Below are positions 49,141 to 60,261 of a DNA stretch of 64,000 nucleotides, piece by piece. The notes below the pieces were generated by a model, which worked only from the letters and a program-made list of their open reading frames with translations, was not told where the DNA came from and made no database searches. The stretch is from Zhengitettix transpicula (taxonomy: Eukaryota > Arthropoda > Insecta > Orthoptera > Tetrigidae): assembly GCA_037074705.1 (NCBI GenBank), contig CM073590.1, forward strand, positions 178,513,246 to 178,577,245, in the 5' to 3' direction. Positions within the stretch are counted from its first letter, which is position 1; each line of letters begins with the position of its first letter. The position numbers and the translations under genes were made by a program.

Positions 49141-49929
49141 TTTATTGAAACAGTTGAAGTGACGGTTCAATTTTAAACCAGAACAATTGTCATGAACCGT
49201 CAAAAAGATAATAGTGGGGAATGATTCTCTCAATTTTATTTAAAACACACATCACTAATAAAAGGCTCCCTCATAATAAATCCAATTCAATTTTATCATG
49301 AAATATATCTTACAAAAATTTCGGCAAGCTGAATACAGCTATTTACAAGCTATCCCTGATGAAATTTGTATATAAATACAACTGCCTCCCTCCCTACCCA
49401 AAAGGCACTGGCGAGGTCGCACGCTGCAATCATACAGTGCCATTTGTGAAATTTCAAACTAAAGTATCTTAAACCATGAAGTTAAATTAAAATGTATCAA
49501 AGCTTAATTTTCTAGACAAAATAAATTGTACATTAATGTAAAATCAATTAAATAAAAAATGGGCAAACATTTATCCTAAATATTTGATACATTCTCTAAA
49601 ATCATCAATAGTGCCAAGATACATACTACCTTTCAAAAATAACACACATTGCTTTATATTTGAGTAAGAAAATTGAAATTTAATGCCTATTTAAAGGGAA
49701 CCTTATCTAAACATAGGAAACGAGGAAATGGGAGGGAGGAGGAAGAAAAGCTAAGGTTATTGCTTGCTGAACTCTGAAAATTATTGTAGATAAATTGTGC
49801 CCCCAAATGCAGCAACTATTGGCAATGCAGTATTTCACAGATGATCCCCGCCTTGAGATTCCAAAATAACTTTATAATTTAGATTGTGTGTAGGATCATT
49901 AGTAACTGGCAGTTTGTAATTCAGCCGAT
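49141..49929 (-). other. eIF1: Probable 3' UTR of eIF1
   Basis: The untranslated stretch follows the eIF1 stop codon. AATAAA on the minus strand occurs at 49235-49240 and again at 49141-49146, so the transcript probably ends near 49120-49220. A small GC-rich island at about 49385-49445 within it is unusual for the surroundings. The extent is inferred from the poly(A) signals alone. Confidence 0.5.
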
Positions 49930-50872
49930 TTAGAAGCCGTGAACTTTAAGCTGTTCGGGTTTGGCGAGCCCAGCCTTTGTCAGCCACTGGCAGATATTTT
50001 CACGCTGATCTCCTTGTAATTGCAGCACTTCTCCGTACTCTGGATGTTCAATTACAGTGCCATTACAGGCAAACTCCTGAAATACAAAATGCAAGATCTA
50101 AAAAAACGAAGGTACAAACGCGTGACAATCAATGGACAAATCGCACACTTGAAAAAAAATATACAAGTCACATGCTCATGAATTTCAACATGGCTGCTAA
50201 TAAAAATTGACCTACTTTCTATGTTCTTCGGTAGAAAAATAAGATTGTTAATATTGCGACAAGCATTTTTAATTAATTTTAAAAATTGAAACAATCGCAA
50301 CATTTTTAATGTAGCACAATTCCGACGCCTGAAGACTAAAGCATAGACATCAGGTTCTAATATGTGCTCATTTACACAACTTTAAAGCAACTTACATCAA
50401 AAGTGAGCAAAATCGTGTACCTTTTTACATGCTCGAACAATTTTCTTCAAGTCATACTCAGATGAGAGACCTTGTACAGTAGTTAAAGTCTTACGACCAT
50501 TTCGTTGTTGGATTCTTATATGCACGAGACCGTCTTGGACATCATCTTCAGAACCCTTGTTTGCATCTGCAAAGGGGTCTGAAAAGAAAGTGCACAATTA
50601 ACACATGAAAGAAAAGTTAAGAAAACTATTTACTACACGTCATTCTTTATCGAATAATATTTAACGACAGGAAAACATCAAATGCAACACATGAGAATTC
50701 GTGCATTTCAGATGCACATTGTATTAATTTTGTAATATTAAACACATCACGCATTTAAAACTATGTCGATATGACACGGCCATTTTGCTCTAGATGTTAA
50801 CAACATTTTTACAAAATAATTGATATCATTTCTCAGCAACTTACCAAATGTGTTGAGATTCTGGATGGACAT
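49930..50872 (-). CDS. eIF1: Translation initiation factor eIF1 (SUI1), three exons
   Basis: Splicing 50872-50845, 50578-50421 and 50076-49930 gives 110 residues, the normal length for this small factor. Exon 1 encodes only 'MSIQNLNTF' plus the first base of an Asp codon (donor G|GTAAGT). Exon 2 opens with the rest of it and carries 'DPFADANKG' and the SUI1 core 'VHIRIQQRNGRKTLTTVQGL', ending 'VRACKK' at |GTACAC. Exon 3 carries 'EFACNGTVIEHPEYGEV', 'LQLQGDQRENICQWL' and the invariant 'LKVHGF' before TAA. All introns are short (about 270 and 340 bp) with AG acceptors. eIF1 binds the 40S subunit near the P site and enforces start-codon selection. No damage is seen; this should be an active gene. 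Identity is certain by sequence. Confidence 0.98.
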
Positions 50873-51060
50873 ACGACAAATAAAAGATGCAACTTCTCAA
50901 TATACTTCTGCAAACTGCAAAGGAAGAAACTTGATGTTGGTGGATGACAAAATACTGTGACGCACAATACCTTCCCGGCTTGTAATTCTTCACCGGAAGC
51001 GGAATGTAGAAGCTTGTAATTGGTTCTGACGTCAGCTCTGCGTCATACAAACGCCCTCTT
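50873..51060 (-). promoter_or_regulatory. 5' UTR and promoter region of eIF1
   Basis: Upstream of the eIF1 ATG are an ETS-like CCGGAAG (about 50993-50999), a palindromic CRE-type TGACGTCA (51027-51034) and, between them, a CCAAT box on the minus strand (ATTGG at 51019-51023). A 'tttcttcctttgcag' run at about 50917-50931, read on the minus strand, could be a splice acceptor within the 5' UTR. No TATA box is evident, as expected for a housekeeping gene. Start site not determined. Confidence 0.45.
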
Positions 51061-51064
51061 CTGG

Positions 51065-52430
51065 GAAATCAATGAAGCTTCGTGACGCGGAAATTCAAAG
51101 TTACTAGTAGACTGTCCCTCGTCAATTATCTTACTTCTCCAGAATAAAATTGTTACGGTTTGTTCCCAATATCAATTGAACTACAGAAATTAATTAATAT
51201 TTAAATGCAATACATTCATAAGCTTACATAAGTATTACGAGCATAAATGTTCAATAATATTAACTTAATCGTATTCTGTACTTACTTTTTAAATATACCA
51301 CAAATGTTTAAGACACTCAATAATAATTATATTTTTATAAATATACATGCCTTTGACCATTGGTTTTATAGAGTAATGAATATAAATCTTCAAGCTGCAT
51401 TTTCGTATACACAAAATATATGCTAAAAACTGTAAAACCTGTCTCATTATGTAATAGTCCACGTTTATAAAATTACAGTATATCATAATAACGTAGAATT
51501 TTTCTGGGTATAGCACAATGATAATATAATAAAACAGTTGTTATTTTTTTCCCCCGCATAATCAGTATTAGTTATAAATTCTGAGGCTAGTTTGCAGTGT
51601 CACCATTCTGTCCTGTTGTCTACCTTTCTTGGTAGGAAGTACAGATCACATTATCTATACAACATCCTCAACCTTCATGACCATTTCCTTTCATCAATGA
51701 CTGTTGTCAGCAATGTGTTTGCAGTATAAGATTCCTCTCTTCTATTTTGTTCAATGTCTTGAGAGTGAGCAGTGATTGTCTCTTTCACAATGGCAATGTC
51801 ATTGATGTATCTCTGTTTGTTGAATTTGTGGCCCACTTCACTAGTTTCATTAACAACCACCTGACAGGTAGAGAGACAGAGCCAAAGGGAAATTTTTAGT
51901 GCAGCTTTTTGATAACAAGGTGAAGGAAGAAATCACAGGTAACAGCTGACTTTGAACTATTTACAGCACCTCTTTAGAATAATGTCAAGTCCCTCATTGG
52001 GGTTCTCTATTTCATCAGTTTGGACAATATGCTAGTATTACTCTGCTTAATATATTTGGAGGGGGTGGTGTTTGAAAAGGGAAGGGGGGTTATATCAAGG
52101 TCAGAGCCTTCACCACACCAATTCACAATATTAAAACATAGAAAAATAATAAGATAGAAGAAGATGAAGTTTGTATTGTTACAGAAGAAATTTTGGATAA
52201 CACCTGTGAGAACACTAATACCGCCTTGATATTATCCTGTCAGGACCATTCAGTAAGGTGACTCAAACCTTTGAAATACCGCTAATTAAAAGTTTTTTTT
52301 CTTGAATTCTCCAAAAAGCATTACATTAATCTCACCCCCGAACTATTTCTTAATATTTAAAATGGAATCCCTATTCATTAATACAGATTCAGATTCTACG
52401 AAGTCGTCAACCGAAACACCTATACGAGAT
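51065..52430. other. Intergenic stretch, nothing recognised
   Basis: AT-rich. The frames at 51289-51516 and 51675-51860 have no motif. It separates eIF1 from the repeat cluster. Confidence 0.45.
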
Positions 52431-52434
52431 GCAG

Positions 52435-52658
52435 CCGGCCGGTGCACAGAATGGTGTAACACTCCTTCCTGAAGGAGGAGGCTGAGAGCCTCCGAAAATT
52501 TGAAGAACAACCTTCAGTTTCTTATGGCGACACCGCACTTCACTTTCAGCTAAGCCACAACCTATCTCTCTTTCCTTTCCATACCAATATTACAATTATA
52601 TATATTAGTAAGTATATGACATTGTCAAAAATAATTGCAATGTTGGAATGGAAAGGAA

Positions 52659-52713
<55 letters not shown>

Positions 52714-52874
52714 AATAGTAAGAATGTGACATTGTCAAAAATATTTCCAATATTCAGGAAGGAGGCTGAGAGCCTCCGAAAATTTGAAGAACAACCTTCA
52801 GTTCTTCATTGCGACACCGCACTTCACTTTCAGGTAAGCCACAACCTATCTCTCTATCCTTTCCATACCAATAT

Positions 52875-52880
<6 letters not shown>
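52435..52880. repeat. (AT)n-linked hairpin repeat, two copies
   Basis: Copies at about 52465-52612 and 52755-52875 share 'GGAGGCTGAGAGCCTCC' (a 6-bp stem with a 5-base loop), 'GAAAATTTGAAGAACAACC', 'cgacaccgcacttcacttt' and 'tcctttccataccaatatt'. Between them is a pure (AT)25 array at 52661-52710. Its left flank ('gttggaatggaaaggaaag') is an inverted version of the repeat's right end. Further copies lie at 59190-61095. Confidence 0.75.

Positions 52881-52939
<59 letters not shown>
52878..52939. repeat. (AT)n microsatellite, left half
   Basis: An uninterrupted AT dinucleotide array of about 62 bp abutting the LTR that follows. The array resumes at 54718-54772 on the other side of that LTR, so the two halves were probably one array of about 116 bp. 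Confidence 0.9.
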
Positions 52940-52942
<3 letters not shown>

Positions 52943-54714
52943 AATAACCACAAAGGGTACAAAATAAAAAAATATATAATTTTTATTTTAACAAACAAAT
53001 TTATTAACATAAAAAGAATTTACAAATGAATTTACTATTTTACCATTATAATATGAAACTCTTGCTCTCATGGGTCTCTACTGGGTTTGACAACGGACAG
53101 AATCAAACTATTAAAAAGACCCAACATTTATGTTTTTAAATTAAACAAAAGTACCTACTAAATTTATTAATAAACTTAACCTATAGCTTGCTTCTAACTT
53201 TATTATCAAAAGAAGAGAACGAGATCTGACGGTTATCCTTTAATAACGTTTACATCTGTTAATATTGTACATTCCAACTTACGGTTTCTCAGGTTTTCTT
53301 CGATTCGTTCTTTAGACACACACTTTATAGCCCTGACATTCACTTACTGACTCTAACACAATATCACTGGTTCGCCGATATCTGGTTCTCCATATCCAGT
53401 GAAATATTCCAGGTGTTCGTTGTGCCACTCCTTGACGTCGTTTGCTGCATGCAGGTCGCCTACCATCGAAGACAGGTCAAATTCTCGTACTCATACAGAT
53501 AGAGCTTCTGTATGTTAAAAATGTTCATAGCTGTTTTAGTTTTGCTGAATGTCTCTATCTTCTCTCCCACGCTAATTGTCCCTATCTAACTGTCTAAATC
53601 TTCGCTGCGTCCTCTGTCTTTCTCCCGTGCTAACTGCCAACTGTCTCTTCGATGCGTTAACTCCAACTGTCTAACTGTCCAACTCTTCGCTGCGTCCTCC
53701 GTCTTTCTCCCATGCTAACTGCCAACTGTCTAACTGTCCAACTCTTCGCTGCATCCTCCGTCTTTCTCCCGTGCTAACTGCCAACTCTCCAACTGTCCAA
53801 CTCTTCGCTGACCGTCTCTCGTTCCTCTTCCACGCTAACTGCCAACTGTCTAACTGTCCAACTCTTCGCTGCGTCCTCCGTCTTTCTCCCGTGCTAACTG
53901 CCAACTGTTCGCTGACCGTCTCTCTCCCATGCTAACTCCAACTGTCAAACTGCCCAACTCTTCGCTGCGTCCTCCGTCTTCTCCCGTGCTAACTGCCAAC
54001 TGTCCATACAATAGGTGATTTCCCCTATATATACCCCTAGCCTCCTTGTTTTTCACTTGCTGCAAAATTACGTCGCAACGGCGCGGTGACAGAATCCCAT
54101 TACTCTAATTTACGTTCCGGCCACTGGAGTCCTTCCGCCTTCCGAACCCCGACAATCGTGACAGGTCCAATTTGTCTTTGGACCTCTCCGCTCACAAGTG
54201 CGCGATACTAATTTCTCCAAATCCTAGGTCAACAAGTGCCTGGACCCTCATCATCCCAAGCAATTGCGCTATTAGACACGCTCGCAGCTGCTGTACCTCG
54301 CCCCCGCAATTACTCAGGACTTGTCAGCTGCTCTCTTTTGTCCGACTTGCACAAAATCTTTTCTTGCAAGTCCCAAGCACTTGTCAGGTCATTCGTCAGA
54401 GACAAAAGCCTGCTCTAGCATAGCCCCTTTGGGAACATCTGCTCGCCCACGTTCTGCCCTACGAATTCTTCACGCCGTTTCCTAAATCAATAGGCTACTG
54501 GACCCGCAATCCCTCTTTAGACCTAATTGTCGCATCGTCACACTCTGTCTACAAATTACGGCTTCCTCTCTGCCGCTCACCAGCACTCATCGCAGATAAA
54601 TGTCTTACCGCTCCGTCTTGTCACCTTGTGACAGGACCCGCGGTCCCTTTTCCCTCGCATTCTCTTCACAACACGTGCGCTGCCTTCAATCCAATGCATT
54701 ATATTATATGCATT

Positions 54715-54717
<3 letters not shown>
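52940..54717 (-). mobile_element. Solo LTR, inverted (1778 bp), inside an (AT)n array
   Basis: On the minus strand it starts TGTAATGCATATAATATAAT at 54717 and ends GTGGTTATTACA at 52940. It is homologous end to end with the nested LTR at 41242-42695. It is about 320 bp longer, mainly because its 60-bp minisatellite (53575-54010) has more units ('ctaactgccaactgtc' and 'caactcttcgctgcgtcc' on the plus strand). The flanks are ATAT on both sides, but lie in an AT array, so the duplication cannot be proved. Frames here such as 53671-54065 are translations of the minisatellite. Confidence 0.85.

Positions 54718-54772
<55 letters not shown>
54718..54772. repeat. (AT)n microsatellite, right half
   Basis: Continuation of the array interrupted by the LTR. 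Confidence 0.9.
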
Positions 54773-54774
<2 letters not shown>

Positions 54775-54775
<1 letters not shown>

Positions 54776-55239
54776 AAATTACATTGTAATATTGAATGAG
54801 TGAAGAAATTATTCTTCAGTTAACACAGAGCTTACTTCAAGTATGTTTCTTGTATGAAGTAATTGATGATTGGCTGATAAAGCACAGCACATAAAGCAGT
54901 TATGAAGTATTATTTATGTTAGAAAACAATTTGTGTTTATCATGACAAAAAGTACTTCGAGAGTTTATCAAATAATATTATTTTATTTTTGAAGTATTTA
55001 ATAATTAAGTCACTTGTATATGATTTGATATCTTCTTCAGTTTAAATGGCTTTGAAACATATGTCTTATAACAAATATTTTTCAGGTGTGTAGCTTCAAA
55101 TATATATTTAAAGTTATTATAAAAATTAAAAAATTTTATTCAGAATTACAATATTTACAGTATACTCAAAACTGCTCAGAGAACAAATTCAGAAATCTAT
55201 ATATAAATTATGCTGAGCAACAACACATGTTAACTAATT
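54775..55239 (-). other. Probable 3' UTR and downstream flank of the psq gene
   Basis: AT-rich sequence after the stop at 55240. The first AATAAA on the minus strand is at 55135-55140, about 100 bp past the stop, a reasonable poly(A) signal. No other feature was seen. Confidence 0.4.
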
Positions 55240-55857
55240 TCAAGTTTTACTTTGCTCTTGCAATTCTATTCTGCTATCAATATCTGTTGTAAGTATAATG
55301 AGTGATGTTTCATGGAATGCTGATTCATCTATATATGCCACTGGTATCTGCCCTGTTACCTATGAATAAAAATTAAAGGGCATTTTCAGTAATAGAATTA
55401 GAATTATACTACATAAATTATATTAAAAATGAGAGTTCTTGTTTTTAAGCTTACAATTTTTAACACCAATTTTCTGGATGATTATGTATTACAATATTCA
55501 GTTTTTACTAAGCTAAAAAACAATGGACTGAAGAATTTTCAATGTATATGAATTATTGGATTAATAATTTAGAAAAACCAACAAATAATAAGTAAGTTGT
55601 TATGTACTTTTGTATGCAGTATGTGGAGCACCAATCTAAGACACTCCATACACTATGGAAAGCTAAAGGGGATACAATGTGGTGGAATGTATACATATGG
55701 GATACCTCCACTGATAAGACTATTCACTTACATAATTTGTGATTGCAATTGTATCTAAAATACCTGTAAATATTTTATGCAACAGACAATAGCAAATTTG
55801 TACAAAATGATAATTTTTAACATACTGAAAAATATTTTCCTCACATTAAGTTGCCAG

Positions 55858-55889
<32 letters not shown>

Positions 55890-58800
55890 GTAGGTACAAA
55901 ATAAAAATCCAGATCCATTTGCTTAAATGTGTAAGAATTTTATGAGTCATTTAATTTTTTTTTTATAAGAATAAAATATCAGAATAGGAAAGGAATATTG
56001 TGTCAAATACTTTAAACAGTAAGAAACCTTTCAAGACTGTTAGCTGTTTTAGATAAACTGAATTTAATAGTCTTTTTATAACATTTAAAAGTTTGGACTA
56101 CCAATTTGTAGTTCTGATTCTGTAGATGAACAGGGTTTCTTCCTATTTGAAATATTATATTCTAGTTTATCAGCATGATACTTCATTTTTGATAGGCAAC
56201 TGTCAACTATAAAATCATTAACAATTGATCCCACATCAATTTCAATTCAATTCAAAATAAGAGCTTTTAGGATAACCTATTTCTCTGTAAGACTTTTGCA
56301 CTGGGTCAAAACTTTAAAGGAATTTCACTTGTACAGAGTGAACTAATTGTCTTAAATAGTGGATTTTGTAGTGAATACCCATCTTGGCATGAGTATGATA
56401 ATTTTCCATACTGTTTGCCATTACTGTGTAAAATCACTAAGAATGAATCTGATTGGTGGCTTGTTAGAAGTATGATGAAACTGCATAGTATGTACATATG
56501 TGGAAAAATCTACTGAAAATAAATGGTAACCTACATCATGAAATGAGAATTCTGACTGTTCTTGCAAATGATCAATTGACACATTTGGTTTATCTCCAGG
56601 TTTTCTGTCTTTATTATTTGCATCCTGTGCTTCCTGCTGAAGTCTTCTCCATATGGATGTTTTTGGAACCTGTCATAACGAAGTAATTACACATTATCAT
56701 TTTTTTGGTCAAAGGAATTTTTAGGAGTTACATAATGTAAACAGTATGATTATGAACTAAATATGTTTAATTACTCTATAGCTAATGTTAGTAAATCTCA
56801 GACAACTTGAAAATTAATTATATATATTGCAACTATCATTCAGATATATACAATAAAACATTCTGAGGTTTACAACTGGGTTAATTATTAATTAATTGAA
56901 AATCTGTAACCACAAATAATTGTTAACTGTAATCCGAATAACTGCTATAAGAGGCTTTGTACTCCCAACATGAAAGTGTATGATTGATTTATTTTATGTC
57001 AATAAACTTGTACTATTTAATAGACTGCACGTGTGTTTTTGTATGTAAATTGATAAAATTAATTCTCCTCACCATATTGACATATTATTTCAATTATTTT
57101 ATTACAATTAATTAGTCAGTAATCAAGGAAAATATTCTTACAATTTAACACCCGACATAAAATACATAATAATTTAAAAAGTTGCTTTCAAACCACCTAT
57201 AGAAATGATTTAATAATTTTTGTAACTTGGGATTAGATATTGAGATAGGTAGAGATAAGTTTAGACCTGATATGTTGCAGAAGCTGCAGCTTGTGACATT
57301 TTCCCTTGCTGGCAAGCAATTACAGCCTCTTTTAGGCGTAGTTGTTTGCAGGTATCTGTCGCAAAAGTTGATTTTCTTAAAGAAGTGTTTGGCAATAAGC
57401 CAGATTCAACTAGACGAACTTTTTCTCTGTACAAGAGCTTCTTTGGAATCTAAGGGCAATAAAAATATAATGTAAATAAAAAAGCATTTATAATTTTCTG
57501 ATGTTTGAACACACAATTTTAAACATAAACAATATTGGCATTAGTCAACTTAGTCATAAAATGCATTTTGGATTACCCGTTTATATATATTTTTGGTAAT
57601 AAAAGATCAATTGAGTTAATAATGATATCATGCATGACTGTCAGCCTAGAGGTATCATCAAAACATATCACAATATTTCAGGAGTGTAATAACTTCAGCT
57701 TATAAATATCATGTGCATCAATCTTCTGAAGCCATGTTTCTAAATATAGTGGAAACAATCAGGATCTAATATTCTCTTTAGTAGCAGTGCTTTGTAAATC
57801 GATCACACCATCTGGTAGCATAATATTTTGTTCACAATATACATATTATATAGAATACCTGAAACATGGTAGCAACAGAACTCAAGCTTTGCCCCTGCTC
57901 TAAAGCTTGTATGGCTAATTGCCATTTCTCCTGATTAAGTACTTGTTTAATTTTTGCTCTTCTGCTTAATATTCCACCACCTCCAACTTTTCTAACTCGC
58001 CTCCATAAAACAGTTTTTGGAATTTTAAAAAGGTCTGCAGCTTGCTGAAGACTTGCCCCTCCTACAATTTTATTTGAAATAAAAACTGACCAATATTTTA
58101 ATAAATACATACATCAAGATAGTAAAAAAGTGTACAATTTACAAAATATAATATCTACATTAATAATAAAAAGTGTTGTTTATCTGCAAAACTAAGTAAA
58201 ATAAGGATTCTAGAATTTTAATTAAAAATTCAATAAACGGTTATTGTGAATTTTACAGTCAACTGGCAACCCGGCTGAAAGTGATATACTGAGTATGTGG
58301 GATATTATTTTAAACTATTCAATGTTAATTTTATTGTTCTGAACTGATTCAGATTGTATTCACTGTACACAAAGTGCATGAACAATGTTGTAAAAGTATA
58401 ATATATATAAGTACACACCCTGGAAGATAGATTCCATACCACATAAAACATATCTCATTCTAGCATTGATCATCATGGGGTATTTATCATGAAATATTAA
58501 TTAGGAAGTACTAGATCATTAACATCACCTGTAACAGCTCTTACAGCAGCCAGGACATTATCTCCCGTGTGTTCATGACGAGTCATTGTTGGAATAACTC
58601 CTTGTGATCTTGCTCTACGATATAAAGTTGAACGAGGAATATTGTGAGCAGTTGCCGTTTCCACAAGAGGTCGACCAACACGAATGTCGCCTAAAGCTGT
58701 TTCCATAGATTCTTCACTAATGTAAGACAAACACTATATAGTTCTTATTGACCAATCTGAATTAAAACTAAATATAGAGTCAACCATTAGGATGAAAAAA

Positions 58801-59125
58801 AAGATAAATGGGAGTAAAACCCTTTAATACAACATTTATTCAATTATGCATTCACATAAAGCATATTCCTACCTTCTTCCCATTTTATTTTATATTTCTT
58901 CACTATTCAAGATCGAAGGTTACTTTGTCACCGAATTATAGTTCCTAACATTATGTTGACAATGCGGTCAAACTAAATAACACATTTGGATATGAAAGTG
59001 AAACACCAAGTCAACTTTTATTCAGGCAGTTCAGATCTTCCTTTCTGACAAAGGTAAGTCAGCATTGGTCTCTCTTTCCTATGCAAGTGTGTTATTTAAT
59101 TTGATTTCGTCACATTTCCCTTAAT

Positions 59126-59163
<38 letters not shown>

Positions 59164-59504
59164 CAATAGTAAGGATGTGACATTGTCAAAAGTAAATGCA
59201 ATATTGGTATGGAAAGGACAGAGAGATAGGTTGTGGCTTACCTGAAAGTGAAGTGTGGTGTCGCCATGAGGAACTGAAGGTTGCTCTTCAAATTTTCGGA
59301 GGCTCTCAGCCTCCTTCTTCAGGAAGGAGTGTTACACCATTCCGTGCACTGGCCTCAGTCCACAGCTTCTGAAAATTTGAGGAACAACCTTCAGTTCCTT
59401 GTGGCAACACCACACTATACTTTCAGGTAAGCCACAAACTATCTCTTTTTCCTTTCCATACCAATATTACAATTATTTTTGACAATGTCATATCCTTACT
59501 AATG

Positions 59505-59555
<51 letters not shown>

Positions 59556-60212
59556 TATAGATAAATAGATAGATAGATAGATAGATATATAGATAGATAG
59601 ATAGATATGTATGTATGTATGTATATGATTTCATTTTTGAACTGGAACCTTAAGGAACCAGGAGGAAGGCCACGAATTGAACAAGGACTAGAAGTACAGG
59701 GATTAACTGGAGAGGAATAACTTTACAATAAATTATGCTTCATAAATGTGAAGTAAATATGAAAGTTAAGATAATTAGTAAACTAGTTCAATTCTAGTAT
59801 AATTCATGTCTAATCTTAATGAATACTTGGCTTCAAAATCTAGGGTTTCATTATTTCTGAAATTTCATCTATAAATATTAAGTTTAACTTTTGGCGTGTC
59901 TTTTCATGCAACACATATTTTCCTTCATATTCAGTATATAGCCCTCCAACTTATTAACATATAATGAAAGATCAATCTAGTTATATTAAATATAAAAAGC
60001 TGCATTCTAAAATGCACAATAATTAAATTACCTGTATTCCTTCTTGCAGGTGTCTTTTCTTCGTTTTCTTTTCTTATCTTCTTCTTCAGTCAATTTATGA
60101 GTAGTATCTGTCTTTGAATTAATTTCATTTTTCTATAAAAACGTCAAATAATAACTGATACATTCAGAGAACTGGGTGTTGAAATAAATTTAGTGTTACA
60201 TTATGAAATACA

Positions 60213-60261
<49 letters not shown>

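Noticed and set aside
52648..52951. Frames with long Tyr-Ile runs
   Set aside because: Translations of (AT)n arrays; similarly at 54577-54777 and 60193-60453.
53671..54065. Minus-strand frames rich in Trp, Arg and Glu repeats
   Set aside because: They are translations of the 60-bp minisatellite in the LTR, and the periodicity matches the DNA repeat.
59128..60257. Possible CRISPR-like or satellite array from regularly spaced repeats
   Set aside because: Copies alternate in orientation and spacing is irregular. These are dispersed repeats with microsatellites in a eukaryotic intron.
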